Below are positions 52,647-62,005 of a DNA stretch of 64,000 bases, piece by piece. Under the pieces are notes generated by a model. It saw nothing but the letters and a program-made list of their open reading frames with translations. It had not been told where the DNA came from and searched no databases. The stretch's first letter is position 1. Each line of letters opens with the position of its first letter. The position numbers and the translations under genes were made by a program. This DNA comes from Marinobacter psychrophilus (lineage in GTDB: Bacteria > Pseudomonadota > Gammaproteobacteria > Pseudomonadales > Oleiphilaceae), in assembly GCF_001043175.1 (NCBI RefSeq), contig NZ_CP011494.1:62001-126000 (forward strand). Direction: 5' to 3'.

Positions 52647-54038
52647 GTGGCAGACAATTCGGTAGCAGGTCTGCAGCAGCGCTACGGCGAGCGCTGGCGC
52701 TGGCTTGCCGTCGCCACGGTGATGACAGGCACCATGTCAACGGTGCTCAGCGCTACCGTGGTGAACGTGGCGCTGTATGACATCATGCTGGAGTTCGGGG
52801 TGAGCCAGGGCCAAATCCACTGGCTTGCCACCGGTTTTATTGCAGCCATGACAACCACTATGCTGGCTTCCTCCTGGTTGCTGGACCATTTCGGCATCCG
52901 CAAAACCCTCGCGACAGCCATGGCGCTGTTCACCGTAATATCCCTGCTGGGAGGTTTTGCCGCTAGCCCAGAGCAACTTATTGCGGCGCGCATTGGCCAG
53001 GGCGCCATGGCTGGGTTGATGCAGCCTATGGCCATGTATCTGGTATTCCGAATTTTCCCCCGCAATCAGCGCGGCCGAGCCATGGGTATTTACGGTATGG
53101 GCGTGGTATTGGCACCGGCCCTGGGGCCGGTATTGGGCGGCTTTTTAGTAGACGAACTGACTTGGCGCTACGTGATGTTCGCGCCAGTGCCGGTGACGGC
53201 TGCTGGCGTGTTTATGGTTTGGCGTTTTCTGCCGAGTCCAGAGAATAGACCCAATCCCTATCCATTGGATGTGCCGGGGTTGGTTTTGCTGGGCGCCGCC
53301 ATTGGTTTATCTCTCGACAGTTTGAACAGGCTGCAAAATGTGCTCGGCCAAGGTGCGTTCATCGCTTCAGAGGCCGCGGCAGCATTGCTGTTCCTGACGC
53401 TATTCGTGTGGCGTGAACGCACTGCCAGGCACCCCTTGGTGAATATTGCACTATTGCGCAAACCAGTGTTTTTGTACGCTAATCTAGGCGCCATGGCCAT
53501 GGGCCTGGCGTTGTTCGGCTCCACCTACCTGATTCCTTTATTCGCTCAGACCGCATTGGGTTCCAGTGCCACCGAGGCCGGTTTGTTAATGTTGCCTGCG
53601 GGTATTGTTTTGGGCATTGTTTTTCCTATTGCCGGCAATATGGCGGACAAACACAGCAGTCGTAAACTGGTTATTTTTGGCATTCTGGCATTTACGTTGT
53701 CGGCCACACTGTTTGCGTTGTCTGGCTTCGAAACACCTCTGGGCTGGCTGGCTCTGTGGGCAGCGGTGGGAAGGGTTGGTATAGGTTTTATGTTGCCGGC
53801 ACTGTCGATGGGTGCGTTGAATCCTTTGGCTCCAGCGGAGCTGGGCGCAGGGTCCAGTACCATCAGCTTTACCCGACAGCTTGGCGGGGCCTTTGGTGTC
53901 AACATGGTCGCATTGGCCATCGAACACGGTGATCATCAAAACGGCATGCCCACCGTAGAGGCGTTTCAGTTTGCCTGGTGGATGGTGGCGGTATTTTTGG
54001 CGCTGGCGATTATTCCAGTGTGGAAAATGCGCACCTGA
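52647..54038 (+). CDS. EmrB/QacA-type (DHA2) multidrug efflux MFS transporter
   Basis: A 463-residue protein with about 13-14 helices. Motif A-like LLDHFGIRKTLATAMALFTV, motif C-like GVVLAPALGPVLGGFLVD, and the antiporter pattern TVVNVALYDIMLEFGVSQGQIHWLATGF identify the DHA2 branch. The start is a GTG at 52647 preceded by AAAGGTAAAC. Operon with MarR. No EmrA-type membrane-fusion gene is adjacent. Confidence 0.88.
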   Translation: MADNSVAGLQQRYGERWRWLAVATVMTGTMSTVLSATVVNVALYDIMLEFGVSQGQIHWLATGFIAAMTTTMLASSWLLDHFGIRKTLATAMALFTVISLLGGFAASPEQLIAARIGQGAMAGLMQPMAMYLVFRIFPRNQRGRAMGIYGMGVVLAPALGPVLGGFLVDELTWRYVMFAPVPVTAAGVFMVWRFLPSPENRPNPYPLDVPGLVLLGAAIGLSLDSLNRLQNVLGQGAFIASEAAAALLFLTLFVWRERTARHPLVNIALLRKPVFLYANLGAMAMGLALFGSTYLIPLFAQTALGSSATEAGLLMLPAGIVLGIVFPIAGNMADKHSSRKLVIFGILAFTLSATLFALSGFETPLGWLALWAAVGRVGIGFMLPALSMGALNPLAPAELGAGSSTISFTRQLGGAFGVNMVALAIEHGDHQNGMPTVEAFQFAWWMVAVFLALAIIPVWKMRT

Positions 54039-54187
54039 TAGCGCCGGTATTCATTGCCTTTTGTAGCCAAGCGCCAGTAATCTACTCGCTCTGCCGTCGG
54101 GTTCATTTTTGTGGCCTGTGCGTAATGGAACTCTTGGTTGGGTCCAGGGTCTGAATTTTGTCTATTCCTGTCTTTGAGTAGAATGTT

Positions 54188-55198
54188 ATGGGTGTGAAAA
54201 TGCGTTTATTGACACTGTTGCTGAGTGCAGCCTTTGCGCCTTTGCTGCTAGCTCAGGGCGCAGCGAATCCTGTTCCGGCTGATAAGGCAGCAAGAGTGGC
54301 TACCTACAGTATTCAGGGCGATATGGCCGGGCAGTTGAGTGTGTTTAAAACCCGCTACGAAGACACCTTTGCCAATATAGGTATCGCTGAGGCTCTGGGT
54401 TATCTGGAGTTGGTGAAAGCCAACCCGGGAGTAGACCCTTGGCTGCCTGGCGAAGGCACCAGTATTACTTTGCCCCGGCACTATGTTATGCCGGATGCGA
54501 AGCGAGAAGGTATTGTGATCAACCTGGCGGAATATCGCCTTTATTACTTTACCGACAGCGGCGTTCAGGTATACCCGGTGGGCGTTGGTACCGAAGAAAA
54601 CCCATCACCGCTAACCAACGCTCAGGTGACTATGGCGCTGACGTCGCCAGCCTGGTACCCGCCTGAGAGTATTCGCGCCGAGCACGCCGCTGTTGGCGAT
54701 TTCCTGCCGCGGATGATTCCGCCGGGGCCAGATAACCCGTTGGGTAGCCATGCGCTTATTCTGAGTGAAAAAGGCTATTTAATTCATGGTACCAATAAAA
54801 AATTCGGTGTCGGCATGGCGGTAAGCCATGGTTGTTTTCGCATGTATAACGAAGACATTTCGCGTTTTGCATATCAGATAGCAAAGGGCACACCGGTGCA
54901 GATAGTCCGTCAATCGGTGAAAGTGGGTGTGGCCAATGGTCAGGTGTGGCTGGAAGTACATCGGCCTGAGGAAGATTATTCTGCAGCGGACCGCAACAAG
55001 CTTTGGCTGGCTACTGTGGAACAGTTGGAACGTCTGGCTATTGCTCACCCAGAAGTGGAAGTACGGCGTAGGGCGATTGAAATTGCAGTTGATCAGGCAA
55101 GCGGCGTGCCTACGGTGATTGGCGAGAAAATGACATCGGTGGCGAAAGGTGAGCCTGTAAAGGTCCTAGAAAATGCCGGGCAACAGCTGTATTTTTAA
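54188..55198 (+). CDS. L,D-transpeptidase (ErfK/YbiS/YcfS type)
   Basis: Periplasmic enzyme of 336 residues that attaches lipoprotein to or cross-links peptidoglycan. Signal peptide up to about residue 25. A LysM-like segment follows (YEDTFANIGIAEALGYLELVKANPGVDPWLPGEGTSITLPRHYV). The YkuD catalytic domain contains LIHGTNKKFGVGMAVSHGCFRMYNED, with the catalytic Cys near residue 215. It resembles enzymes that link Lpp to the wall; an Lpp-like gene follows. Start ATG at 54188; a second ATG lies at 54200. Confidence 0.9.
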   Translation: MGVKMRLLTLLLSAAFAPLLLAQGAANPVPADKAARVATYSIQGDMAGQLSVFKTRYEDTFANIGIAEALGYLELVKANPGVDPWLPGEGTSITLPRHYVMPDAKREGIVINLAEYRLYYFTDSGVQVYPVGVGTEENPSPLTNAQVTMALTSPAWYPPESIRAEHAAVGDFLPRMIPPGPDNPLGSHALILSEKGYLIHGTNKKFGVGMAVSHGCFRMYNEDISRFAYQIAKGTPVQIVRQSVKVGVANGQVWLEVHRPEEDYSAADRNKLWLATVEQLERLAIAHPEVEVRRRAIEIAVDQASGVPTVIGEKMTSVAKGEPVKVLENAGQQLYF

Positions 55199-55254
55199 GC
55201 GCAGGTGCCAGAGAGCACTCAAGCGCGGTTGTCTCAGGTACAAAATCAGGACAC

Positions 55255-55283
55255 AAAAAAAGGCCGGGGTTACCGGCCTTTTT
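55255..55283. terminator. Bidirectional terminator between L,D-transpeptidase and Lpp-like genes
   Basis: AAAAAGGCCGG (55257-55267) and CCGGCCTTTTT (55273-55283) form an 11-bp stem with a GGTTA loop, with A- and T-runs on both sides. It serves the convergent genes. Confidence 0.9.
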
Positions 55284-55295
55284 ACAGTACAAAAC

Positions 55296-55577
55296 TTACT
55301 TCTTGCTGGCTTGTTCAAGCATGCGCTTGGCGCGCTCGTTGGCTTCGTCAGCGGATTTTTGAGCAGCTTTGGCAGCAGCCAGAGCTTGGTCAGCTGTCTG
55401 CTTGGCAGAGCGGGCAGAACTGGCGGCGCTGTTGGCAGTGTTCATTGCATTTTCAGCCGTTTGCTCAGCTGAATTAGCTGTAGCAGTGGCTTCGCTCATA
55501 GCAGCGTCATCAGTAGTGGCACAACCAGCAGTCAAAGCAGCTGCCAGTGCAAAACCAGCGATCGTCAGTTTACGCAT
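55296..55577 (-). CDS. Lpp/OprI-like alanine-zipper outer-membrane lipoprotein
   Basis: A 93-residue lipoprotein. The signal peptide ends LTAGC (Cys19). The mature part is a heptad-rich Ala coiled coil (TANSAEQTAENAMNTANSAASSARSAKQTADQALAAAKAAQKSADEANERAKRMLE) and ends ASKK. A C-terminal Lys is the attachment residue in E. coli Lpp, so covalent linkage to peptidoglycan is plausible. It lies between two L,D-transpeptidase genes. The start ATG at 55577 has AAGGGGATTTGC upstream. Confidence 0.9.
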   Translation of the reverse strand: MRKLTIAGFALAAALTAGCATTDDAAMSEATATANSAEQTAENAMNTANSAASSARSAKQTADQALAAAKAAQKSADEANERAKRMLEQASKK

Positions 55578-55840
55578 TGCAAATCCCCTTATTAGTCGTT
55601 GTATTTCCCGAAGTCCGACAATCAATGTAGCTGACGTCCCGTCAGCTCACCTCCTGCCAATACAGGTCTGATTGGTGATCAATTACCGAAACAGCAGACA
55701 GTGTAAATCAGTCTGCCACCAAATGTTAACTAAGCGTAGGTAAATGTCCGAAGCTTATGACAACAACGTAATCTTACACTTCGCTCCATGTCAGAAAATT
55801 ATTCCAATGCCGACACTTAGCCTACTTTTTAACAAGGGTT

Positions 55841-56404
55841 TCAGGGCAGGATTTCAATCGGGGTGCCATCGCTTACCAGTTGCCAGATTTCATCAATCTC
55901 TTGATTGCTGACGGCAATGCAACCGTCAGTCCAATCAAGCCCCAAAAAAGCAAAAGCAAAATCGTCGTCGGTTCCGTTGGGCAGGCCGTGAATCATGATG
56001 CTGCCGCCTGGATTCAGGCCCCAATTTTCGGCCATTTCACGGTCTTTGGCGCTGGGGTAGGAAATGTGAATAGACTTGTAAAATGAACTGCCTGCGTTGC
56101 GCCAGTCCAGCGAGTATTCGCCTTCGGGGGTGCGGCTATCGCCTTCGTAAAGCTTGTGGCCCAGGGGGTTGTCACCCAGTGAAATGCGATATTGGCGGAT
56201 AACCTGCTCACCACTGAGTAACTGCAGTGAACGCTCGCCTTTTTGCACCAGCACTTTGGTGATGGACGGTAGCTGGTCGATGTCTGACGAATGCGGAAAT
56301 GGAAGACGGGTGTCTGCTCGCGCTAGCAAATCCGAAGCCAGGGCCTGGGGCGTGAGCAAAGTGAGCAGCAGTGAACATAGAATAAGTAATCGACTCAGGG
56401 CCAT
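55841..56404 (-). CDS. L,D-transpeptidase family protein (YafK/DpaA-like)
   Basis: A 187-residue secreted YkuD-domain protein. Signal peptide to about residue 23, then a domain with VLVQKGERSLQLLSGEQVIRQYRISLGDNPLGHKLYEGDSRTPEGEYSLDWRN. The catalytic region SIMIHGLPNGT ... DWTDGCIAVSNQEIDEIW has TDGC in place of SHGC, as in the YafK branch. In E. coli a member of that branch detaches Lpp from the wall. The gene is upstream of the Lpp-like gene on the same strand, with a 260-nt gap. Confidence 0.85.
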   Translation of the reverse strand: MALSRLLILCSLLLTLLTPQALASDLLARADTRLPFPHSSDIDQLPSITKVLVQKGERSLQLLSGEQVIRQYRISLGDNPLGHKLYEGDSRTPEGEYSLDWRNAGSSFYKSIHISYPSAKDREMAENWGLNPGGSIMIHGLPNGTDDDFAFAFLGLDWTDGCIAVSNQEIDEIWQLVSDGTPIEILP

Positions 56405-56469
56405 AAAACCGACTTACCGATGATTAAAGTTAATTTAGAATGTTTATATCATGACTGAAGGAGCAGTTG

Positions 56470-58236
56470 TTAATGGGTTTTGTCTTCGTCGGTGCTGTTA
56501 TGTTTTGCCTCGGCTGCGTTTTGCTGGGCGTCCATTTTCAGGCCTACCTTGGCAACGGTGTCGCCGTTCATTGAACGCACCACCAGCGTAACCGGCCCCA
56601 GAGCGACCAGGTCGCCAATAACCGGGCGGCCCTTGGTACGTTGGGCAAAACATTCAGCAAGTGACAAGTCTGGCGGCAGTTCATCAAATTCAATGCCGTA
56701 AACCTGCTCTACATCGCCCAGCAGAGCGTCGCCGTTCAGCACAAAGTCGCCAAAGAACGCACGTTCGGCTAAGTGACCGGGAGCGTAGGCCCCGCTGAGT
56801 GATTTGTTCAGATCCGGTAAAACACTTGGGGTAGCAAATACGGCGACAACGTCGCCCTGAATCACTTCAAGATCGGGTTGTGATTGTAGGCACAGGCGGT
56901 TGCGGAATACGCCGGCCACCGCCGTGTTATCTGGAAGTTTGAGCTGGTCTAGGCGCCGCGGCAGTTCCCAGTTTTTGCCCCGCAGCGGAAACAGCATTAA
57001 TTCATGGTCGCCGGCGGCCGGGGCGTCCAGCGGAAAGCGGCGAAACGGCGCGTTGTCGGCGGGCACTTCCAGTTTTAGCCAACGCGCTACAGGCGCCATG
57101 GTGGTGCCCTGAACCAGCAATGACACCAGCACGATAAAGAAAGCGGCATGGAACACCAGTTGCGCGTCTGGTAGGCCGGCAATAATGGGGAACAGTGCCA
57201 GCACAATAGGCACCGCACCGCGCAGACCCACCCAGCTGATAAAACTCAGCTCACGGCGGTTGAAGCCAAATGGCCAGAGCGTGGCCAATACGGTGAGCGG
57301 CCGAATCACGAAGATTAGAGCCAGCGCCAATATCAGGCCTCCGCCCGCCAAGGGCAACAACTCCGAAGGAGTTACCAAAAGCCCAAGCATCAAAAACAGG
57401 CACAGCTGCGCTAGCCAAGCCAAGCCGTCGTGCACCTGCAGAATCATCGGCATCATGCGTACGGGCCGGTTGCCAATCACCACGCCGGTCAGGTAAATCG
57501 CCAAAAAGCCACTGCCGCCCAGAGCGTTGGTGGCGGAAAATACGGCAATACCACCGGCGGCGACCAGTAGTGGGTAAAGCGGCGGTGCCAGGCGCATCCG
57601 ATTGGCCAGTGCGACAACTGCAACGCCGCCGATCAACCCGGCAACACTGCCGATACCAAACTGTTGTACCAGTAATAGCAGAGCGGAGCCAACGGTGTTT
57701 TCACCTGCGTTACCAATCAGGGTGACCATCAGCAACGTCAGGAAAATGGCCATGGGATCGTTGCTGCCAGACTCGATTTCCAAGGTGGCGCTGACACGCT
57801 CGTTGAGATGAACGCCGCTGCCTTGCAGCATCGAGAACACAACGGCAGCGTCGGTAGACGAGATAATAGCGCCAACCAGTAACGCCAGCATCCAATGCAA
57901 ATCGAACACCCACCAGGCCACGACCGCTGCGCCGGCAGCGGTTAGAAAAACACCGAGAGTCGCCAATACCAGAGCCGGGCGCAGGCCAACACGGAAGGTT
58001 TCAGCGCGGGTGCGCATGCCACCGTCCAGCAAAATTACGCCCAGGGCCAGACTGGCGATTAAAAACGCCAGCTGGTAATCATCAAAACGAATGCCTCCGG
58101 GTCCGTCTTGACCCATGATCATGCCGACTGCCAAAAAAATCAGCAGCACGGGCATGCCCAACCGACTAGAAAGCGGGCTTAAAACAATGCTGATAACCAG
58201 CATCAGGGCACCCACCAGGGTGAGAATCGGATCCAT
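56470..58236 (-). CDS. nhaP2: CPA1 family K+/H+ antiporter (NhaP2/CvrA type)
   Basis: Inner-membrane cation/proton antiporter of 588 residues. Twelve or so helices (to about residue 390) contain LLDGGMRT, AIISSTDAAVVFSML and the acidic SGSNDPMAIFLT site characteristic of CPA1 exchangers. A TrkA-C-like cytoplasmic domain (LPDNTAVAGVFRNRLCLQSQPDLEVIQGDVVAVFATPSVLPDL) and a C-terminal CorC/HlyC-like segment follow, as in NhaP2. The start ATG at 58236 has GGAG 5 nt upstream; a GTG directly precedes it. Confidence 0.9.
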   Translation of the reverse strand: MDPILTLVGALMLVISIVLSPLSSRLGMPVLLIFLAVGMIMGQDGPGGIRFDDYQLAFLIASLALGVILLDGGMRTRAETFRVGLRPALVLATLGVFLTAAGAAVVAWWVFDLHWMLALLVGAIISSTDAAVVFSMLQGSGVHLNERVSATLEIESGSNDPMAIFLTLLMVTLIGNAGENTVGSALLLLVQQFGIGSVAGLIGGVAVVALANRMRLAPPLYPLLVAAGGIAVFSATNALGGSGFLAIYLTGVVIGNRPVRMMPMILQVHDGLAWLAQLCLFLMLGLLVTPSELLPLAGGGLILALALIFVIRPLTVLATLWPFGFNRRELSFISWVGLRGAVPIVLALFPIIAGLPDAQLVFHAAFFIVLVSLLVQGTTMAPVARWLKLEVPADNAPFRRFPLDAPAAGDHELMLFPLRGKNWELPRRLDQLKLPDNTAVAGVFRNRLCLQSQPDLEVIQGDVVAVFATPSVLPDLNKSLSGAYAPGHLAERAFFGDFVLNGDALLGDVEQVYGIEFDELPPDLSLAECFAQRTKGRPVIGDLVALGPVTLVVRSMNGDTVAKVGLKMDAQQNAAEAKHNSTDEDKTH

Positions 58237-58590
58237 CACAACTCCACATCAAGAATGGCAAGCAGGGCCAGGCAAAAAGATCGTGTTGGCCTGCTTTAAG
58301 TCTGCCCATAGCTGGCACGGTTAACAAGTAGAGTCGATGAGGGTTGCGCTGGGTATGTCGCAGGCGTTGTTGTTGGGTGCTAAAGTGCGGTTGCCGAGAG
58401 TTATATATATGCACATGAATTCATACGTTAAATACCTATTTGCCGTTTGACTATCTTAAGAATCACATTAATACTCAACCCCGTTAATTTATCAGTCAGC
58501 GATATATGTTTTTATGTGCCTATATCAGTGCTGAGTGATTAATTCCAAGCTGTGATAAATAACAATACAACAACAAAATAGAGGTTATTG
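58237..58590. other. Gene-free stretch of 354 bases between nhaP2 and OFA genes
   Basis: A/T-rich divergent promoter region. It contains a candidate ModE-like inverted repeat at 58496-58534 and an A/T-rich leader before the OFA gene. No coding frame is convincing. Confidence 0.6.
58496..58534. promoter_or_regulatory. Candidate ModE-like operator upstream of the OFA transporter gene
   Basis: TCAGCGATATA (58496-58506) and TATATCAGTGCTGA (58521-58534) are inverted with a 3-nt insertion in the right arm. The GATATA ... TATATC core recalls ModE boxes. The linked regulator at 60280-61356 has a ModE-type DNA-binding domain. Binding is untested. Confidence 0.4.
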
Positions 58591-60255
58591 ATGGATGGCA
58601 TGGCACAAGACCGTTTACAAAACGGCGACGAGGCACGCTTCAACCCCGGTTTTTTTGACCGTGAAAACACGGTTGCAGGCCCCAATTTCAATCGTTGGTT
58701 GGTACCCACTGCGGCGCTGGCGATTCATCTTTGCATCGGCATGGCCTATGGCTTTTCGGTGTTTTGGCTGCCTATGGCCAATTTGGTAACGGCTGCAGAC
58801 CCGGTGGCTTGCGCCGATATCGGCATACTTCAGGCAATGACGACTACGTCCTGCAATTGGGCCGTTAGCCATGTGACTTATACCTTCGGTATTTTTATAG
58901 CCATGCTGGGCATTTCGGCCGCGGTGTGGGGTGCCTGGCTGGAACACGCCGGCCCGCGTAAAGCCGGCGCCATCGCAGCGGTATGCTGGGGTGGAGGCAT
59001 GATTCTGGGTGGCGTAGGTGTGATGACCCATCAGCTGTGGTTGCTGTATCTGGGCTGCGGTGTGCTGGGTGGTATTGGCCAGGGTTTGGGTTACATCACT
59101 CCGGTGTCTACGCTGATTAAATGGTTTCCCGACCGCCGCGGCATGGCGACCGGCTTTGCAATTATGGGTTACGGCGGTGGGGCCATGGTGGGTGCTCCAC
59201 TGGCGGTTTGGTTGATGGGCTATTTTTCTGTAGACGGTGGCAAAGGTGTGGCCAGCACGTTGATGGTGATGGGCGTCATCTACTTTTTTGTGATGATGGC
59301 CGGCGCTCTGGGCTTTCGCGTGCCACCTAATGGTTGGAAGCCAACGGGTTGGGAACCCCCCCAAGGTAAACAAGCCAATGCCATGATCACTCACGGCCAT
59401 GTACATCTGAGCAAAGCTTGGAAAACACATCAGTTCTGGATGATCTGGAGCGTGCTGTTTTTGAACGTAACAGCGGGTATCGCGGTGATTTCCATGGCCA
59501 GCCCCATGCTGCAGGATGTTTTTGGCGGCGCGCTTGTGGGCATTAAAGACTCTGCAGTGGCGCTCACTGCCGCGCAGAAAACAGCCGTTGTGGCAGCAGC
59601 TGCCGGGCTGGTTGGCCTGATCAGCCTGTTCAATAGTGTTGGTCGGCTGTTCTGGGCATCGCTCTCGGACAAGCTTGGCCGCAAAAACACCTATCTCGTG
59701 TTCTTTGTTCTCGGTATTGCCATGTACTGCCTGTTGCCCACGTGGGGACACCTGGGTATGGCGGGCATGTTCGTCATTTCCATCTGCGTGATCTTGAGTA
59801 TGTATGGCGGTGGTTTCGCCACGGTACCCGCGTATCTGGCTGATATTTTTGGCACTCAAATGGTGGGTGCGATTCATGGCCGGCTGTTAACCGCCTGGAC
59901 GGCAGCAGGGCTTGTTGGGCCGGTGGTTATTGCGTTGATTCGCGAGGTGCAGCTGGCGGCGGGAATAGAGCCTGCTCTGGTGTACGACCGCACGCTGTAC
60001 ATTATGGCGGGTTTGTTGGTGGTGGGTCTGATCTGTAACAGCTTGATCAAGCCGGTAGATCATTCACTGCACATGACCGACGCAGAGCTGGAACGCGAAC
60101 GTAGGTTGCAGCGCGACAACGGTGTGTCGTCTCACGCCCAAACCGCCGCCCGTGGAGCTTTCGGAATTACCGGTGTGCTGGCCTGGATGGCGGTGGGTAT
60201 ACCGTTCCTGATCGGCCTGTACATTGCTCTGGCCAAAGCGGCGGCGCTGTTTTAA
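58591..60255 (+). CDS. OFA family MFS transporter (oxalate/formate antiporter type)
   Basis: A 554-residue protein, longer than most MFS carriers, with 12 or more helices and a short C-terminal extra helix. The AYGFSVFWLPM opening, GISAAVWGAWLEHAGPRKAG, GLGYITPVSTLIKWFPDRRGMATGFAIMGYGGGA and RLFWASLSDKLGRKNTY blocks match the OFA family. Its place next to a ModE-like regulator and formate dehydrogenase genes suggests formate or oxalate transport. The ATG at 58591 is chosen with GAGG 5-9 nt upstream; TTG at 58588 precedes it. Confidence 0.9.
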   Translation: MDGMAQDRLQNGDEARFNPGFFDRENTVAGPNFNRWLVPTAALAIHLCIGMAYGFSVFWLPMANLVTAADPVACADIGILQAMTTTSCNWAVSHVTYTFGIFIAMLGISAAVWGAWLEHAGPRKAGAIAAVCWGGGMILGGVGVMTHQLWLLYLGCGVLGGIGQGLGYITPVSTLIKWFPDRRGMATGFAIMGYGGGAMVGAPLAVWLMGYFSVDGGKGVASTLMVMGVIYFFVMMAGALGFRVPPNGWKPTGWEPPQGKQANAMITHGHVHLSKAWKTHQFWMIWSVLFLNVTAGIAVISMASPMLQDVFGGALVGIKDSAVALTAAQKTAVVAAAAGLVGLISLFNSVGRLFWASLSDKLGRKNTYLVFFVLGIAMYCLLPTWGHLGMAGMFVISICVILSMYGGGFATVPAYLADIFGTQMVGAIHGRLLTAWTAAGLVGPVVIALIREVQLAAGIEPALVYDRTLYIMAGLLVVGLICNSLIKPVDHSLHMTDAELERERRLQRDNGVSSHAQTAARGAFGITGVLAWMAVGIPFLIGLYIALAKAAALF

Positions 60256-60279
60256 CGAGCAGAGCCGGCCGGGTCCAGG

Positions 60280-61356
60280 TTATTGGTCAGAAGCGATCAG
60301 CTCGTCAAAGCCGGTAATCTGGCCGGGCTGGTCGGGCTGATAGCCTGGAACGTTGTCGATGCGCTCAAGCAGTTCGGGTGCACGAAGTAGCTCAATCAGA
60401 TGGTCAAGCGTGCCTTGCGACAGGTGCTCTGGCCGATAGATCAGCAGATAGTGCTCGCAGGCCAGTTCCAAAAAGTCCAGGCCGAACTGGTCGGCTGCGG
60501 CCAGCACACCAAAGCCTACATCGGCCATGCCGGAGGCCACAAACGCCGCCACGGCGGTATGGGTGAATTCTTGCTGGCCACTGCCGTTAATGCTGTTGGC
60601 ATCTAACCCTTGCTGCTCCAGCAGCAGATTGAACAGGATACGGGTACCGGAATGTAAGTCGCGGCTGATAAAGCGTAATCCGGATTTACTGAAGTCTTTC
60701 AGGCTGCGCACCTGCGGATGTTCGCCTTTGCGGAGCATCAGGCCTTCGCGTCTGGTCACAAAACGAATCAGTCTATGGCTGCCGTCGCTGAGTAAATCCC
60801 GGTAGTGGCTTAAAACTTGGCGAGCCAACTGCGGACAAGTCGGCAGGTGGAAGCTGGCAATGTCGCATTCACCGCGATTGAGCGCGGAAATCGCTTCTGC
60901 AGGATTGCGATATTGCAGGTTTATGTTCAGCTCTTCTGCCACTTCGGGCAGCAGCGCCACTGCATAACCGTGGCTGGCGTGCAGGCGCAGCGTTGGTTTT
61001 GTGTTGGCCAGCAGTTGCTGAATCTGGTCATTCAGTTCGGCAGTCATGCTGTCTATTTGCGGCCCTAAGCGCGCGTCGACCCGATGCTCTGCCCACAGCA
61101 GTTTTTCGCCCAGGGGAGACAGTTGGGAGCCTTGGCCTTTACGCATGATGACCAGTGGCAAGCCAATAATATGGCCGCCACGGTTAAGCAGGTTCCAGGC
61201 GTGGCGATAGGAAATGCCCGCGTTTGTAGCGGCTGCGGTAAGTTTACCGGTGTCGCGAATGCCTTCAAGCAGGCGGAATAGAATCGGCTCAAACAGTTCT
61301 CCGTTGGCTGTACGGAAAATCCAGGCCGGTGAAATATTAAGTTTTTTGTTATGCAC
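60280..61356 (-). CDS. ModE-type helix-turn-helix regulator with periplasmic-binding-like sensor domain
   Basis: A 358-residue protein. The N-terminal winged helix is ModE-like (FEPILFRLLEGIRDTGKLTAAATNAGISYRHAWNLLNRGGHIIGLPLVIMRKGQGSQLSPLGEKLL). It is joined to a substrate-binding-protein-like domain (about residues 120-320, with RLHASHGYAVALLPEV, GECDIASFHLP and SGTRILFNLLLEQQGLD). Such proteins sit next to molybdenum-dependent formate dehydrogenases and probably sense molybdate or a cofactor-related ligand. It is divergent from fdsG and convergent with the OFA gene. Confidence 0.85.
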   Translation of the reverse strand: MHNKKLNISPAWIFRTANGELFEPILFRLLEGIRDTGKLTAAATNAGISYRHAWNLLNRGGHIIGLPLVIMRKGQGSQLSPLGEKLLWAEHRVDARLGPQIDSMTAELNDQIQQLLANTKPTLRLHASHGYAVALLPEVAEELNINLQYRNPAEAISALNRGECDIASFHLPTCPQLARQVLSHYRDLLSDGSHRLIRFVTRREGLMLRKGEHPQVRSLKDFSKSGLRFISRDLHSGTRILFNLLLEQQGLDANSINGSGQQEFTHTAVAAFVASGMADVGFGVLAAADQFGLDFLELACEHYLLIYRPEHLSQGTLDHLIELLRAPELLERIDNVPGYQPDQPGQITGFDELIASDQ

Positions 61357-61451
61357 TTTTATTCATATTCCGTAGGTTGGGGCAGAATGCTAGTTTAGGC
61401 ACTGTTGAGAGATAGACTACTGTACCAAAATAAAAACAGGTAGGAACAATT

Positions 61452-61988
61452 ATGCATATGTCAGAGACAACCGACCCAAAGGCGGCGGTTAAGTCCATGC
61501 TTGTGGCAGGCGATTGGAGTCCTGAGATTGTTCGTCAGGAAGTCGCTGCCCTCCAGCACAAACCCGGTGCACTTTTACCCATTCTGCACGCTATACAAGA
61601 CCGCGTTGGTTATGTGCCGGAAGACGCGGTACCCATTATTGCTGAAATGCTGCAGCAGACCCGCGCCGATATTCACGGTGTTATCAGCTTTTATCACCAT
61701 TTTCGCACTCACCCGTCCGGCAGCAATCTGCTGGAGGTATGCCGTGCCGAGGCCTGCCAGGCTCGCGGCGGGCGCGCTCTTGAGCGCCATGTTCAGAAAC
61801 GTCTGAATGTGGGCTATCACGATACCACCGCCGACAACGAGTTCACTCTTGTGCCTGTGTATTGCCTGGGCAACTGTGCCTGTGGCCCGTCTATTCGTGT
61901 GAACAATGACATTATTGGCCGCGTTACGTCGCAGAAATTCGACCAGCTGGTCGACGCCTTAACAACGTCTGTTCTTCAGCTAAAATAA
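61452..61988 (+). CDS. fdsG: NAD-dependent formate dehydrogenase gamma subunit (NuoE-like)
   Basis: A 178-residue thioredoxin-like [2Fe-2S] protein. The NuoE fold segment PILHAIQDRVGYVPEDAVPIIAEML is followed by GVISFYHHFRTHPSG. The four Cys ligands are in CRAEACQARG and CLGNCACGPS. It passes electrons between the catalytic subunit and NAD in the soluble cytoplasmic FDH. TAGGAACAATT precedes the ATG at 61452. First gene of fdsGBA. Confidence 0.92.
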   Translation: MHMSETTDPKAAVKSMLVAGDWSPEIVRQEVAALQHKPGALLPILHAIQDRVGYVPEDAVPIIAEMLQQTRADIHGVISFYHHFRTHPSGSNLLEVCRAEACQARGGRALERHVQKRLNVGYHDTTADNEFTLVPVYCLGNCACGPSIRVNNDIIGRVTSQKFDQLVDALTTSVLQLK

Positions 61989-62005
61989 AGGCAGGAGCAA
62001 ACTCC

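Noticed and set aside
58615..59877. Open frame of 420 codons on the minus strand
   Set aside because: It is antisense to the OFA transporter gene, with improbable His/Arg-rich composition. The plus-strand gene is clear.
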